Shown piece after piece: positions 28,315-37,701 of a DNA stretch of 64,000 nt; within the stretch, counting starts at the first letter, position 1, and each line of letters begins with the position of its first letter. The position numbers and the translations under genes were made by a program. The stretch spans positions 124,001 through 188,000 of the forward strand of contig NZ_JAAXMS010000009.1 of NCBI RefSeq assembly GCF_012290005.1, written 5' to 3'. Source of the stretch: Crateriforma spongiae. GTDB lineage: Bacteria > Planctomycetota > Planctomycetia > Pirellulales > Pirellulaceae. The notes beneath the pieces are model-generated. The model worked only from the letters and a program-made list of their open reading frames with translations, did not search any database and was not told the origin of the DNA.

Positions 28315-30777
28315 TCACGATTCCAACGATGGCTCCCATGGAACCAACGGTGTGGCAATCCCGTCGGTGTCCACCTGCCAGGGCACCCAAGCGATGACCG
28401 GTGTCTCCGCTTTCAGGTCACCTTTGCGAGGCGGAATTTCCGTGGTGTCGATCTCGATCCGCTCGGGATCATAGGTTTCGTTCAGCCGATCGATTTCGCG
28501 GCCCAGTTCGTCTTCCAACGCTGAAATATCATCGCGCAGGCGGTCCATGGCTTGTTCGGCCTGCTTGACGTCCAAACGCTGGCGATTGGCATAGGCCGCG
28601 CTGCGGGCGACGGTCGACATCCCGGTTCGGCGACCGCCCAAGAATGCTCCCAAGACGCCCTGAACCAGTGTTGCGCCGGCCGAAATCATCGACGACGAAC
28701 TCTGCGCCGCTTCGCGATCGACACGTTCCTGTGCTTTGTGCAGTTTGTCTTCCAGCGAACGAACCTTGGACTGGATCTTGTCACGCAGTTTTTCTTCCAA
28801 GCGGTCCTTTTCCTCGCGATAGCGTTGACGGAAATAGGCCATCGCCTCGCCACGATTCTTGGAATCCTTGGCTTCTTCGTCCAGCAACACGGACCGATAC
28901 AACGTGAAGGTGCAGTGACGGTACATGTAATCTTTGAACTGCGATCGATAGGTCCGATACTTACCTTTGCTGATCAATTCGTTCGGCAAGTCTTTGAAAA
29001 CAAAGCCCGGCTCCGGTTCATCACTTCGTTCGATATCGCGATGCAGCGGGGCACTTGTTTCCCACAGCGGATCGGGGAACCCGTGGTCACATCGTTCCAA
29101 GTGGCAAATGTCACGCCAGTGTTCCAGGTCCAAGCTGGATTTCGAAAACCGCATGGATCCTTCGACCAACAATGCCGGACGATAAATCAGCTTACAACCT
29201 TTGGTGGATCGCACTTGGGGCACCAGAAAACACTCTTCGATGCCCGCCGGCACAACGGGTCGCGGTTGATCGGATTGACCGGCATCATCTTCATCGCCCG
29301 CATCCGTTTGGGCGTCCGCCATCGCCTGTTTGCGATCCTGCATCAATCGGCTGATTTGATTTCTGGCCAGCGGTCCGGCCAGAAATGACATGGCCCATCG
29401 TGTTTGGAAGACCGATGGGAACCCATCATGAACGTTGTTCATCAGGAAGACACGTTTGCCCAAACCGGCCAGCGTCTGTTCCATTTGGCCTCGATCAAAA
29501 GCTTGGCCCGATTGGGATGCGGCCCCTTCCAAACCCTCCAAGACACGTGCCTTGTCGCGTTCGGTTTGCAGGCGTCCCAGGAACCAGGTCCCGATGTTGG
29601 ACAGGCCTTTGTAATCCAGGTCGACCGGGTTTTGCGTGGCCAGTGTGATTCCCACACCAAACGCACGGGCCTGTTTCAACAGCGTCAACATCGGCGGTTT
29701 GGAAGGTGGGTTGGCGACCGGCGGAAAGTACCCCGCCACTTCGTCCATATAAAACATCGCCCGCAATGAACTGGTGCCCGATTGCCGTCGCGTCCAAGCC
29801 AACAATTCGTTCAGCAAAATGGTGACGAAAAACATTCGTTCGTTCTCATTCAAATGAGCAATCGAAAGAATCGTCAAACGCGGTTTGCCTTCGGCGGTGA
29901 AGTACAGATCTTGGATCGACAGCGATTCGCCTTCCAACCATGACGCGAACGCGGGGGACGCCAGCAAGTTGTTCAATCGCATGGCCAACTTGGCGCGTTC
30001 GGTCGCGGGCATGAACGATTCAAGGTCCAACACACCAACCCGGCTGATCGGTGGCGATTGGATCAAGCGAATCAGTTGCGCGACCGCGACGCTCTTTCCC
30101 TCGGACCATTCGTGCTGAAGGATCGACGAAACCAAAATGTGCTCGGGTGACACCATCGGATCGGCATCAATCCCGATCAACGTCAGCAAGCCGCTGACGG
30201 CGCCGGTGATTCGTTCGGCCACCGCTTCGCCGTCTTTTAATTCTTCGGGTGTCGGCGCATCAAAACTGCGTAACACCGTCATGGGCAAACCGATGTTGCT
30301 GCCGGGTGTGTAAATCGCAACATCGACCGCTTCCTTCAGCCGTCGGATTCGCTGGCCGTCTTGTCCCCACGACGCCAGCCCGTCATGCCACGTCGTCGCG
30401 GTGGATTCGGCCAATTCATCCAGCGTTTTTCCTTGCCGGGTGGCTTCACCCGCTTCCAACCAAGGCTTGAAATCCTCCGGCCTCAGATCGGGAAACGTTA
30501 ACAGCAAGTTCGCCAAATCTCCTTTGGGATCGACACAGATCGCCGGGATGCCATCGATCGCGGCCTCTTCCAACAGTGACAAGCACAACCCCGTCTTGCC
30601 GCTGCCCGTCATCCCGACGCACATCGCATGCGTGCACAGGTCTTTGGAGTCGTACATCAACAGGTCGTCCAACATTTCGCCCTGCTGCAAGTCGTAATGA
30701 CGCCCCAGGTAAAACGCGGACAGTTTCTCAAAGACCTTCGGATCAGGCGTGTTGGCTTTGGTGTCGTTCTTGGGCAT
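28315..30777 (-). CDS. HerA/VirB4-like P-loop ATPase with C-terminal coiled coil
   Basis: The product has 820 residues. Walker A is GMTGSGKTGL (Lys61), and the downstream DPKGDLANLLL is typical of FtsK/HerA-family ATPases. Walker B is MFYMDEVAGYF near residue 342. TLATQNPVDLDYKGLSN matches the sensor region of DNA-translocating ATPases. The last third has a charged helical region with a probable coiled coil (YREEKDRLEEKLRDKIQSKV) around a Gly/Ala hydrophobic segment (SAGATLVQGVLGAFLGG). The frame is open to 30945; MPKNDTKAN at 30777 has GGA upstream. No NurA nuclease or conjugation gene is adjacent, so its role is open. Confidence 0.85.
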   Translation of the reverse strand: MPKNDTKANTPDPKVFEKLSAFYLGRHYDLQQGEMLDDLLMYDSKDLCTHAMCVGMTGSGKTGLCLSLLEEAAIDGIPAICVDPKGDLANLLLTFPDLRPEDFKPWLEAGEATRQGKTLDELAESTATTWHDGLASWGQDGQRIRRLKEAVDVAIYTPGSNIGLPMTVLRSFDAPTPEELKDGEAVAERITGAVSGLLTLIGIDADPMVSPEHILVSSILQHEWSEGKSVAVAQLIRLIQSPPISRVGVLDLESFMPATERAKLAMRLNNLLASPAFASWLEGESLSIQDLYFTAEGKPRLTILSIAHLNENERMFFVTILLNELLAWTRRQSGTSSLRAMFYMDEVAGYFPPVANPPSKPPMLTLLKQARAFGVGITLATQNPVDLDYKGLSNIGTWFLGRLQTERDKARVLEGLEGAASQSGQAFDRGQMEQTLAGLGKRVFLMNNVHDGFPSVFQTRWAMSFLAGPLARNQISRLMQDRKQAMADAQTDAGDEDDAGQSDQPRPVVPAGIEECFLVPQVRSTKGCKLIYRPALLVEGSMRFSKSSLDLEHWRDICHLERCDHGFPDPLWETSAPLHRDIERSDEPEPGFVFKDLPNELISKGKYRTYRSQFKDYMYRHCTFTLYRSVLLDEEAKDSKNRGEAMAYFRQRYREEKDRLEEKLRDKIQSKVRSLEDKLHKAQERVDREAAQSSSSMISAGATLVQGVLGAFLGGRRTGMSTVARSAAYANRQRLDVKQAEQAMDRLRDDISALEDELGREIDRLNETYDPERIEIDTTEIPPRKGDLKAETPVIAWVPWQVDTDGIATPLVPWEPSLES

Positions 30778-31071
30778 CAACGTTTCCGTCGTGATGAGAT
30801 GAAGCGGTTTGGAAAAGCCGGCCGGCGTTGCGTCGCGTGCCGTTTGAATCGTAGCGAATCCCATCAAAACGCGTAGCCGCAGCGTGACGTCTGCAGTTTT
30901 CGTCCCAGGCCCCTGAATTTTGGATTCCGCACAGGCCCGCAACAATGATCTGCCCCACGTCCACGTCGGCGTCGATATCGGCTATGTTTTCCGCGCGTGC
31001 CATGCGATCTGCGGCATTCGCATTTGCGGCACCTGCTTTTCGATCAATTCCCTTGATGCCAGTTTCCGGCC

Positions 31072-31911
31072 ATGCTTGACCTGTACGACAAGATCCAAGA
31101 CGCCTGCCAAGTCATCCGTCAGCATTTTGACGCCACACCACGGGTCGGCATCATCCTGGGGACCGGGTTGGGCGGTCTGGTCGGCGACATCGATGTCCAG
31201 GCAACCATCGCCTACGAGGACATTCCGCACTTTCCCCGTTCAACGGCGACCAGCCACGCGGGCCGATTGGTCTGCGGCACGCTGGGCGGCGTTCCCGTGT
31301 TGGCCATGGAGGGCCGTTTTCATATGTACGAGGGCTACGCGCTGAAGCAGATCACATTGCCGGTGCGTGTCTTCAAGGCCCTGGGGGCCGAACTGTTGGT
31401 CGTCAGCAACGCCTGTGGCGGTCTGAATCCGCAATACAACAATGGCGATATCATGGTGATCGAAGATCAGATCAACCTGATGGGCGACAACCCACTGATC
31501 GGCGTCAACGACGACCGACTGGGTCCCCGATTCCCCGATATGTGCGAACCGTATGACCAACAATGGATCGACAAAGCGATGCAGGTCGCACGCGGTGATG
31601 GCATCTATCCGCACAAGGGCGTCTTCGTTGCCGTGGCCGGCCCCAACCTGGAAACCCGTGCCGAATATCGCTTTTTGCGTCTGATCGGGGCTGATGTTGT
31701 CGGAATGAGCACCGTGCCGGAAACGATTGTGGCCGTCCACAGTGGTTTGAAGGTACTGGGACTTAGCGTCATCACCGACATGTGTTTGCCCGATGCGTTG
31801 AAGCCGGCCAACGTCGAAGAAATCATCGAAACGGCCAACCAAGCGGAACCAAAACTGCGATCAATCGTGCGAGGCGTTGTCGCCGAAGCCGGCCAGACCC
31901 GCTTGGCCTGA
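31072..31911 (+). CDS. purine nucleoside phosphorylase, trimeric (PNP/MTAP) family, copy 1
   Basis: Cleaves purine nucleosides with phosphate. The 279 residues show the phosphate loop GIILGTGLGGL, then SHAGRLVCG and GRFHMYEGY. VVSNACGGLNPQYNNGDIM and AGPNLETRAEYRFLRLIGADVVGMSTVPE complete the family pattern. The residue matching human PNP Asn243 is Asp236 (SVITDMC). This is unusual for 6-oxopurine-specific enzymes and resembles methylthioadenosine phosphorylase, while the base-binding Glu (LETRAE) is kept. A second paralogue with Asn lies 0.9 kb downstream. The upstream gap of 294 bases holds the promoters for this gene and the ATPase gene. Confidence 0.93.
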   Translation: MLDLYDKIQDACQVIRQHFDATPRVGIILGTGLGGLVGDIDVQATIAYEDIPHFPRSTATSHAGRLVCGTLGGVPVLAMEGRFHMYEGYALKQITLPVRVFKALGAELLVVSNACGGLNPQYNNGDIMVIEDQINLMGDNPLIGVNDDRLGPRFPDMCEPYDQQWIDKAMQVARGDGIYPHKGVFVAVAGPNLETRAEYRFLRLIGADVVGMSTVPETIVAVHSGLKVLGLSVITDMCLPDALKPANVEEIIETANQAEPKLRSIVRGVVAEAGQTRLA

Positions 31912-31930
31912 TTGCTGGCACCGAAGGGCA

Positions 31931-32617
31931 TCAACCCGCCAGTGGGGTCAGTTCAATCCCGCGGAAATGAATCTCCGCGCCCTCGGCTTGTAACCCGATA
32001 GTTCCGGCAACGTCTTCCACGTCGTCGACCACGTTGATCTTCTTGCCGTTCATGCGGACCACCATCTTTCCGTCTTTCAACCGCACGGTCAGTCTGTTCC
32101 ATTGGCCCACCGGCTTCTCGGCATTCTCAAGATGGCTTAGCCCCTGGAAGTCACCCAGGTCTTCGTGCCCGGTGACCTTCTTCAGTCGCTGGGGATCGCC
32201 GTCAACGTGGAAACCATAAAAGCCCCACACGTCGCCGGCACGGCCGTGCATCAGTTGGACTTCGGTGCACTTGGTCAGAAACGATGGCGGATCGCCCGAC
32301 ATCCGAAGCAACAAGCCGCTATTGCCACCATCAGAACCCTTGGGCCAACGGTACTGCAGTGTCAAACGAAAATCCTTGTAAGATTTGTCGGTGTGCAGAT
32401 AGCCCATCGGATCGCCAGTACACACGATCACGCCATCGTCGACCTTCCAGGTGTCCGCCGGATCGGTTTGCGAATCGAACAAGTACGCCGTCCAGCCGTC
32501 CAAGGTTTTGCCGTCAAACAGTGACACGGCCTTGGTGTCTTGTCCTGCCGAATTCGATGTCATGGCCAAGCACAACACCAGCGGGCAAAATGGGGTCAAA
32601 CGTTTCATCATCGACAT
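31931..32617 (-). CDS. exported DUF1080 (3-keto-disaccharide hydrolase-like) protein
   Basis: The product has 228 residues. A signal peptide at about 1-25 (MSMMKRLTPFCPLVLCLAMT) is followed by a concanavalin-like beta-sandwich. Typical DUF1080 landmarks are present: SLFDGKTLDGW, DGVIVCTGDPMGYLHTD, YKDFRLTLQYRW, GGNSGLLLR and IGLQAEGAEIHFRGIEL. The ATG at 32617 is chosen because GAGGA lies five bases upstream; the frame itself reaches 32896. Planctomycetes encode many such proteins, which may act on sugars or glycosides outside the cytoplasm. It sits between two nucleoside phosphorylase genes and diverges from the second. Confidence 0.88.
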   Translation of the reverse strand: MSMMKRLTPFCPLVLCLAMTSNSAGQDTKAVSLFDGKTLDGWTAYLFDSQTDPADTWKVDDGVIVCTGDPMGYLHTDKSYKDFRLTLQYRWPKGSDGGNSGLLLRMSGDPPSFLTKCTEVQLMHGRAGDVWGFYGFHVDGDPQRLKKVTGHEDLGDFQGLSHLENAEKPVGQWNRLTVRLKDGKMVVRMNGKKINVVDDVEDVAGTIGLQAEGAEIHFRGIELTPLAG

Positions 32618-32824
32618 GTTGATCCTCGTCGTTTCGTACGGATCCAAGACGGAAAGGGGGACGAATGTTCGCTGGAGTGTTCCATGTTGATCGCACCGGA
32701 CACCGGTCGTCCAGCGATCCGTCGTCCGACAACCGCGTTTTGCGTCGGTTTGACGCACCACCGTCGCTTCGCGTCGACCCGACGCACGACCGATCTCGTT
32801 CCTTTGCCTTCGCAACACACCGCC

Positions 32825-33676
32825 ATGGCCAAACAGAACTCGACCGCGTCGCCCGACCGCGTCCTTGAACGCGCCGTGGACTTGGTCCGTCGGCAATGCG
32901 ACCTCGTTCCCAAAGTCGCTGTGGTGCTGGGAAGCGGACTGGGCGGCGTTGCGGACCGGATCGACGCCGTCGCCACGATCCCTTTCGATTCCTTACCCGG
33001 CTTCGCCGCGTCGACCGCGGCCGGACATCGCGGCCAACTGATCCTTGGGCACATCGACGGCGTTGCCGTGGTGGCGATGGCAGGACGATTGCATCGCTAC
33101 GAAGGTCATCGCCGTGACGCGATCGTTTTTCCGATTCAGTTGATGGCACAACTTGGTGCGGAAACTTTGATCGTCAGCAATGCGGCCGGCGGGATTGATC
33201 CGCGGCTGAACGTCGGCGACATCGTCCTGATCGACAGCCACATCGACTGGATCCATGGCGGACCCAACCGCACCGGCACTGCAATCTCCGGCGTTCTTCA
33301 CCGCCAACCGCAAATCTATGATCCCCAATTGATGCAGTGGGCCTCGGACGCCGCGGTCGCCGACGGTTTCGCCATGCAACGCGGTACTTACTTGGCCACG
33401 ACGGGACCGACCTACGAAACGCGTGCGGAGTACCGCATGATGCGACGCATCGGCGCGGACTTGGCCGGCATGAGTACGGTGCCCGAAACCATCGCCGGAG
33501 CGTCGATGGGGATGAGAGTCCTGGCGCTGTCGATGGTCAGCAACGTCGCCAATCCGGACCAACCGCAAGCAGCCAGCCACGAGGAAGTCTTGCAGGCCGG
33601 TCGCCAGGCGGCGGGGAAACTGGAATCCGTGGTTCGCTGCATCGTGTCGAAACATCGCAACCAGACGTCCGGGTGA
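32825..33676 (+). CDS. purine nucleoside phosphorylase, copy 2
   Basis: 283 residues of the same trimeric family as the copy at 31072. Motifs are VAVVLGSGLGGVADRI, GHRGQLILG, GRLHRYEGH, IVSNAAGGIDPRLNVGDIV, and TGPTYETRAEYRMMRRIGADLAGMSTVPE. The specificity residue is Asn240 (SMVSNVAN), as in classical hypoxanthine/guanine-specific enzymes. The frame extends back to 32540, but MAKQNSTASPD at 32825 is the sensible start. Divergence from copy 1 is large, so this is an old duplication or separate acquisition. It is followed by the glutamate-synthase-like pair on the same strand. Confidence 0.93.
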   Translation: MAKQNSTASPDRVLERAVDLVRRQCDLVPKVAVVLGSGLGGVADRIDAVATIPFDSLPGFAASTAAGHRGQLILGHIDGVAVVAMAGRLHRYEGHRRDAIVFPIQLMAQLGAETLIVSNAAGGIDPRLNVGDIVLIDSHIDWIHGGPNRTGTAISGVLHRQPQIYDPQLMQWASDAAVADGFAMQRGTYLATTGPTYETRAEYRMMRRIGADLAGMSTVPETIAGASMGMRVLALSMVSNVANPDQPQAASHEEVLQAGRQAAGKLESVVRCIVSKHRNQTSG

Positions 33677-33839
33677 ACATTCGATTAGACTGAGGCGTTC
33701 CGCCAACTCTGTATCCCACCCGTCCTGGCATCCATGCGATTGTTTGACGGCATCGGTTTTCGGTCAGGCCCGGTCAACGGTCCCGCTTGATCGATCACGC
33801 GATCACCGGCAATCCCCGGATGCAATTAACCAGCCCTCC

Positions 33840-34541
33840 ATGCGATTCGACCTTTCCGAACACGACCACGAATCACTGCGCAATGCGATCGCAGCGATTC
33901 CGATTCCCGATGACGGCGAAGATCTCCCTGTGGTTCAAGTCGACGGCGTGAAGGGACAACACGCCGCAATGATGCGTTTGGATCATCCGGTGCGAATTGA
34001 GGCCGAGGGCGACCTTGGTGACTTTGCGTTTGCCCATCATGCCCAGGCGACGGTTCGCTTGACCGGAAGCGTTGGAAACGGAGTGGGCGAAGGCATGCGC
34101 AGCGGTACGATCGGCATCCGTGGCAACGCGGGCGTCGGCCCGGGCGCTGCGATGCGTGGCGGAACGCTGGCGATTTACGGCAGCGTTGGCGACCGCTGCG
34201 GTGCTGCCATGCGTGGCGGCGAGATCTTCATCCGTGGTGATGCCGGGGACCACATCGGGATTGGCGCCTTGGGCGGCACGATCGTGATCGGCGGTAATGC
34301 GGGCCGCTGGATCGGCAATGCGCAAAGCGACGTGTCCATCTTCATCCGTGGTTCCGCCGAAAGCTTGGCCGAAGGCGTGACCGAAGCTCCCTTGCGTAAA
34401 CGCGAGCAATTGCGATTAGGCCTGTTGCTGATCAATGCGTCCATACGAGGCGATGCATCGGAGTTTCGTCGAATCGTTCCCGATGCAAAACTGCATGCGG
34501 AACAAGCGCAGCAAGGCGAAGTGGTGCCGAACTGGCGATAG
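33840..34541 (+). CDS. GXGXG-domain protein, glutamate synthase alpha-C / MgsB-GlxC-like subunit
   Basis: The product has 233 residues, built mostly of the right-handed beta-helix repeats of the glutamate synthase C-terminal domain. Gly-rich turns recur about every 20 residues (GSVGNGVGEGMRSG, GNAGVGPGAAMRGG, GSVGDRCGAAMRGG, GDAGDHIGIGALGG, GNAGRWIGNAQSD). Stand-alone versions of this length are subunits of methylamine-glutamate N-methyltransferase-type complexes. They also occur next to formylmethanofuran dehydrogenase-like systems. The ATG at 33840 begins MRFDLSEHDHE; the upstream frame is discarded. The FMN-barrel partner follows after 36 bases. No amidotransferase subunit is present nearby. 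Confidence 0.85.
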   Translation: MRFDLSEHDHESLRNAIAAIPIPDDGEDLPVVQVDGVKGQHAAMMRLDHPVRIEAEGDLGDFAFAHHAQATVRLTGSVGNGVGEGMRSGTIGIRGNAGVGPGAAMRGGTLAIYGSVGDRCGAAMRGGEIFIRGDAGDHIGIGALGGTIVIGGNAGRWIGNAQSDVSIFIRGSAESLAEGVTEAPLRKREQLRLGLLLINASIRGDASEFRRIVPDAKLHAEQAQQGEVVPNWR

Positions 34542-34577
34542 CCGTCCCGGCCAAAGACATCAAACAGAAAGAGACGA

Positions 34578-35654
34578 ATGACCGCCGCGCTTTTGGATCC
34601 ACTTCACCTGTTGCCACCTCCGACGACGCAGCCCTGGGATGCGTTGCGGAACCAATCCCCATCGCGACGCATTCGTCGGGCCGATGGGTCCGTCGTCAAC
34701 ATGCCGCTTCCGCTGTTTTGGTATGCGCCCGATTGGTACCTGTATCCGCTGGAAGTCTCGCGACACTTGGCGGCGGCGGTTGCCCAAATGGGCGTATGCG
34801 TTGCCGCACTTCGCAGCGAGGTCGCCGGCGGCGATCATCCCTCGCCGCTGCATGACGAAGCGATGCCACGCTTGGTTCCCTATCGGCCCGAACGCTATGG
34901 ATTTCAGTGCACCGATTTTGATGACGCCCAGTTCGTCGATTTGCGACTGACATTGGTCCGTGAACCTTCCGGTCGATTCGCTTTCCCACCTGCCCAGGTT
35001 GCTCGCTGGGAATCGGATTCGGGCAAAGAAACCATCAGTGGTGGCGGTTGGGTGGAAGCCGCATCATTCCCGCCGGACGTGGCCGACTTGATGCATCTCG
35101 GATCCAAAATCGTCCAGATCCGTACGCTCAGCCCATCGGCCGCCGTGATGGTTTCGATCAATCCGATCGATTTGGACAACGAATTGCCCGCCATCTTGGA
35201 CGCCGATCCCGATGGCATCATTCTTCGTGCCGACCGGTTCCATCTGACCGGCATTCAGCTGGCGAAACTAATCCAAAAGACTCGCCGGATCATTGATGAC
35301 CGACACTCGGCAACGCTTCCGCTGTGGATCGTTCCCGGACCAATCACCGCGGACGATGCCGCAAAACTGATCGCCTTGGGGGCCAGCGCTGTGGCCATCG
35401 ATGCTTGGTGCCATCCGCTGCGTGAAGAAGACTTTCGCCCCCCTGCGTCGGCAGCGGCGCGGTTGGGATTCACCGACAACAAGACACCGTCGGCACAGTC
35501 ACATATTGATGCCATTGCCGCGACCCACCTTCGAGCTTCGATCGAACGTTTCACCGGTATGCTGCTGTCGACGCTGGACGGTTCGGTGTCCGAACGCCTG
35601 GGCACTTTCGACCAAGCATGGGCGGAAACGCTTGGCGTTCGCTTTCTGGGTTGA
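34578..35654 (+). CDS. divergent glutamate-synthase-like FMN-barrel protein
   Basis: The product has 358 residues. The second half resembles the glutamate synthase central/FMN domain: PPDVADLMHLGSKIVQIR then SAAVMVSINP, and a phosphate-binding strand-loop WIVPGPITADDAAKLIALGASAVAIDAW. It is shorter than the usual 440-500 residues. It has only three scattered Cys, so the 3Fe-4S cluster of GltB is missing. The conserved GYDGGTGAS loop is replaced by RADRFHLTG. FMN binding is plausible but the normal ammonia-transfer chemistry is doubtful. It is co-directional and 36 bases after the GXGXG gene, which suggests a two-subunit complex. It converges with nadE. Confidence 0.7.
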   Translation: MTAALLDPLHLLPPPTTQPWDALRNQSPSRRIRRADGSVVNMPLPLFWYAPDWYLYPLEVSRHLAAAVAQMGVCVAALRSEVAGGDHPSPLHDEAMPRLVPYRPERYGFQCTDFDDAQFVDLRLTLVREPSGRFAFPPAQVARWESDSGKETISGGGWVEAASFPPDVADLMHLGSKIVQIRTLSPSAAVMVSINPIDLDNELPAILDADPDGIILRADRFHLTGIQLAKLIQKTRRIIDDRHSATLPLWIVPGPITADDAAKLIALGASAVAIDAWCHPLREEDFRPPASAAARLGFTDNKTPSAQSHIDAIAATHLRASIERFTGMLLSTLDGSVSERLGTFDQAWAETLGVRFLG

Positions 35655-35682
35655 ATGATCCGTTCGCCCCGGCCCACGCCCC

Positions 35683-37701
35683 TTAGCCGGCCGACGAATC
35701 GCGAAAGTCACCACCATTGCCATCACTTGGCATCCGCCAATCGCCCCGTGGCGACAAGCTGACGCTGCCCACCTTGGGACCATCCGGAACACAATTCCGC
35801 TTGAACTGGTTGGCAAAGAACCGCCGCAAGAACGTGTCCAACACCGTGGCGATATGCTCCGGTGCATAGTCTTGGTCGAACCGCGCGTGACCGGCTAAAT
35901 GAAGGATCTTTTCCCGGCTGAAACCGTTACGAACGAAATGATAAAGGAAGAAATCGTGCAGCTCGTACGCACCGATGGACTGTTCGGTACTTTGCCGAAT
36001 CGTCCCATCCGCGGCCGGCGGTAACAATTCTGGGGAAATCGGTGTATCAGCGATCCGATGCAGCACCTTCCGCAGTTCACCTTCGAAATAATGATCGGCC
36101 GCATACCGGACCAAAAAGCGAACCAGGGTTTTGGGGATCGATGTATTGACGTTGTACATCGACATGTGATCGGCGTTGTAAGTGGACCAGCCGAGAGCCT
36201 GTTCGCTCATATCACCGGTCCCCAGCACGAAACCTCGGTTCATCAACAGCATCGTCCGCACGCGAGCCTGGACGTTTTCGAACACCAAATCCGTGGCGTC
36301 GTCCGGTGTCGCAATCAGTTCGTCTTGCAGTTGCTGCACCGTGGTGTTGTCATCAATCGCGATGCCCAAAGGCTGGTGACCGAGCGACAGAAACGTGTCC
36401 AAACAAAGCGGGCGGATGTCGATGGTTTCACCACGAATCCCGGTCAGGTCGATCAACCGATCGGCGCTGGTTTTGGTGTGAGTGGTCGTCCCAAACCCTG
36501 GCATGGTGATTCCACAAATCGTCTGCAGGGATCGCCCGGTCGACTGACACGCCCGCACCGCGACCAACAACGCCAAGGTGCTGTCCAGCCCACCGGAGAC
36601 CCCAATCGACAGCGTCGTGTCGTTGCCGATGCACGACAGACGTTTCGCCAGGCCGGCCGTTTGAATGGCAAAGATCTCGGCACACCGTGCGTCCAGTTCG
36701 GCGGATTCGTCCGGGACAAAGGGGTGAGCATCCACGCGACGCAGCAAATCGGTACGCTTCGTCAACGTCGAGGTCGGCAACGTGATGCGGCGATACGACT
36801 TTGGCAACTGAGGCAATAGGTCATCGAACGAACCGATCACCTGGCGATCATGTGCCAATCGCTGCAGGTCGACGTCGGCGACCGCAGTCGCTTCATCAAA
36901 AATCATCGGATCTCGTCCGTCACCGATGCGGCGCGACTCGGTCAGAACCGTGCCGTTTTCCGCAATCAGACAGTGTCCGCCGAAGACCAAGTCGGACGTC
37001 GATTCCAATCGCCCCGACGACGCATACGCATACGCCGCAATGCATCGCCCTGATTGGCTGGTCACCAGATCTCGCCGCCACGTTGCTTTCCCGATCGTTT
37101 CATTGCTGGCCGAAAGGTTCAGCAACACATTCGCACCGGCAACCGCGGCATGACTGGACGGAGGCACCGGAGTCCAAAAGTCCTCACAGATTTCGATCCC
37201 GATCACGGCGTCACGAATCTGAAATAACAGATCAGTGCCAAAGGGAATGTACCGTCCCGCCCACGACACATGATCCGGATCAGCATCGCCTGCCGGGCGA
37301 AAGTGTCGGCCCTCATAGAATTCCCGGTACGTCGGCAAATATGATTTGGGAACCATTCCCGCCAACTGGCCGTTCTGGATCACCGCGGCCACGTTCATCA
37401 ACGACCCGCCGACCCGCCACGGCAACCCCACCACCATCACGCGATGGTTGCCACTGCTGGATTCGATCAGACGCGAAAGCCCGTCGGCAGTTGCCCGCAA
37501 AAGATCGTCTTGCGCGAACAGGTCGCCACACGTGTATCCGGTCAGCGCCAGTTCGGGCAACAGAATCAAATCGGCATCGACCGAATGAATCAACGATTCG
37601 ATGGCGTCGACATTGGCCGACGGTTGTGCCACCGTGACTCGTGGGCTGGCGGCAGCGATTCGGAAGATACCGTGGGGAAAAGCTTCGTCAGATTCAATCA
37701 C
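35683..37701 (-). CDS. nadE: glutamine-dependent NAD+ synthetase
   Basis: Makes NAD+ from deamido-NAD+, ATP and glutamine in the cytoplasm. The 672-residue protein has an N-terminal nitrilase-type glutaminase with Glu50 (LLPELALTGY), Lys119 (PKSYLPTYREFYEGR) and Cys172 (GIEICEDFW). A synthetase domain follows with the PP-loop SGGLDSTLALLVAV. The STYNADHMSMYNVN and FFLYHFVRNG stretches are also typical. The start is a GTG at 37701 that overlaps the stop of the upstream TIM-barrel gene by four bases (GTGA), so the two are translationally coupled. Confidence 0.95.
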   Translation of the reverse strand: MIESDEAFPHGIFRIAAASPRVTVAQPSANVDAIESLIHSVDADLILLPELALTGYTCGDLFAQDDLLRATADGLSRLIESSSGNHRVMVVGLPWRVGGSLMNVAAVIQNGQLAGMVPKSYLPTYREFYEGRHFRPAGDADPDHVSWAGRYIPFGTDLLFQIRDAVIGIEICEDFWTPVPPSSHAAVAGANVLLNLSASNETIGKATWRRDLVTSQSGRCIAAYAYASSGRLESTSDLVFGGHCLIAENGTVLTESRRIGDGRDPMIFDEATAVADVDLQRLAHDRQVIGSFDDLLPQLPKSYRRITLPTSTLTKRTDLLRRVDAHPFVPDESAELDARCAEIFAIQTAGLAKRLSCIGNDTTLSIGVSGGLDSTLALLVAVRACQSTGRSLQTICGITMPGFGTTTHTKTSADRLIDLTGIRGETIDIRPLCLDTFLSLGHQPLGIAIDDNTTVQQLQDELIATPDDATDLVFENVQARVRTMLLMNRGFVLGTGDMSEQALGWSTYNADHMSMYNVNTSIPKTLVRFLVRYAADHYFEGELRKVLHRIADTPISPELLPPAADGTIRQSTEQSIGAYELHDFFLYHFVRNGFSREKILHLAGHARFDQDYAPEHIATVLDTFLRRFFANQFKRNCVPDGPKVGSVSLSPRGDWRMPSDGNGGDFRDSSAG

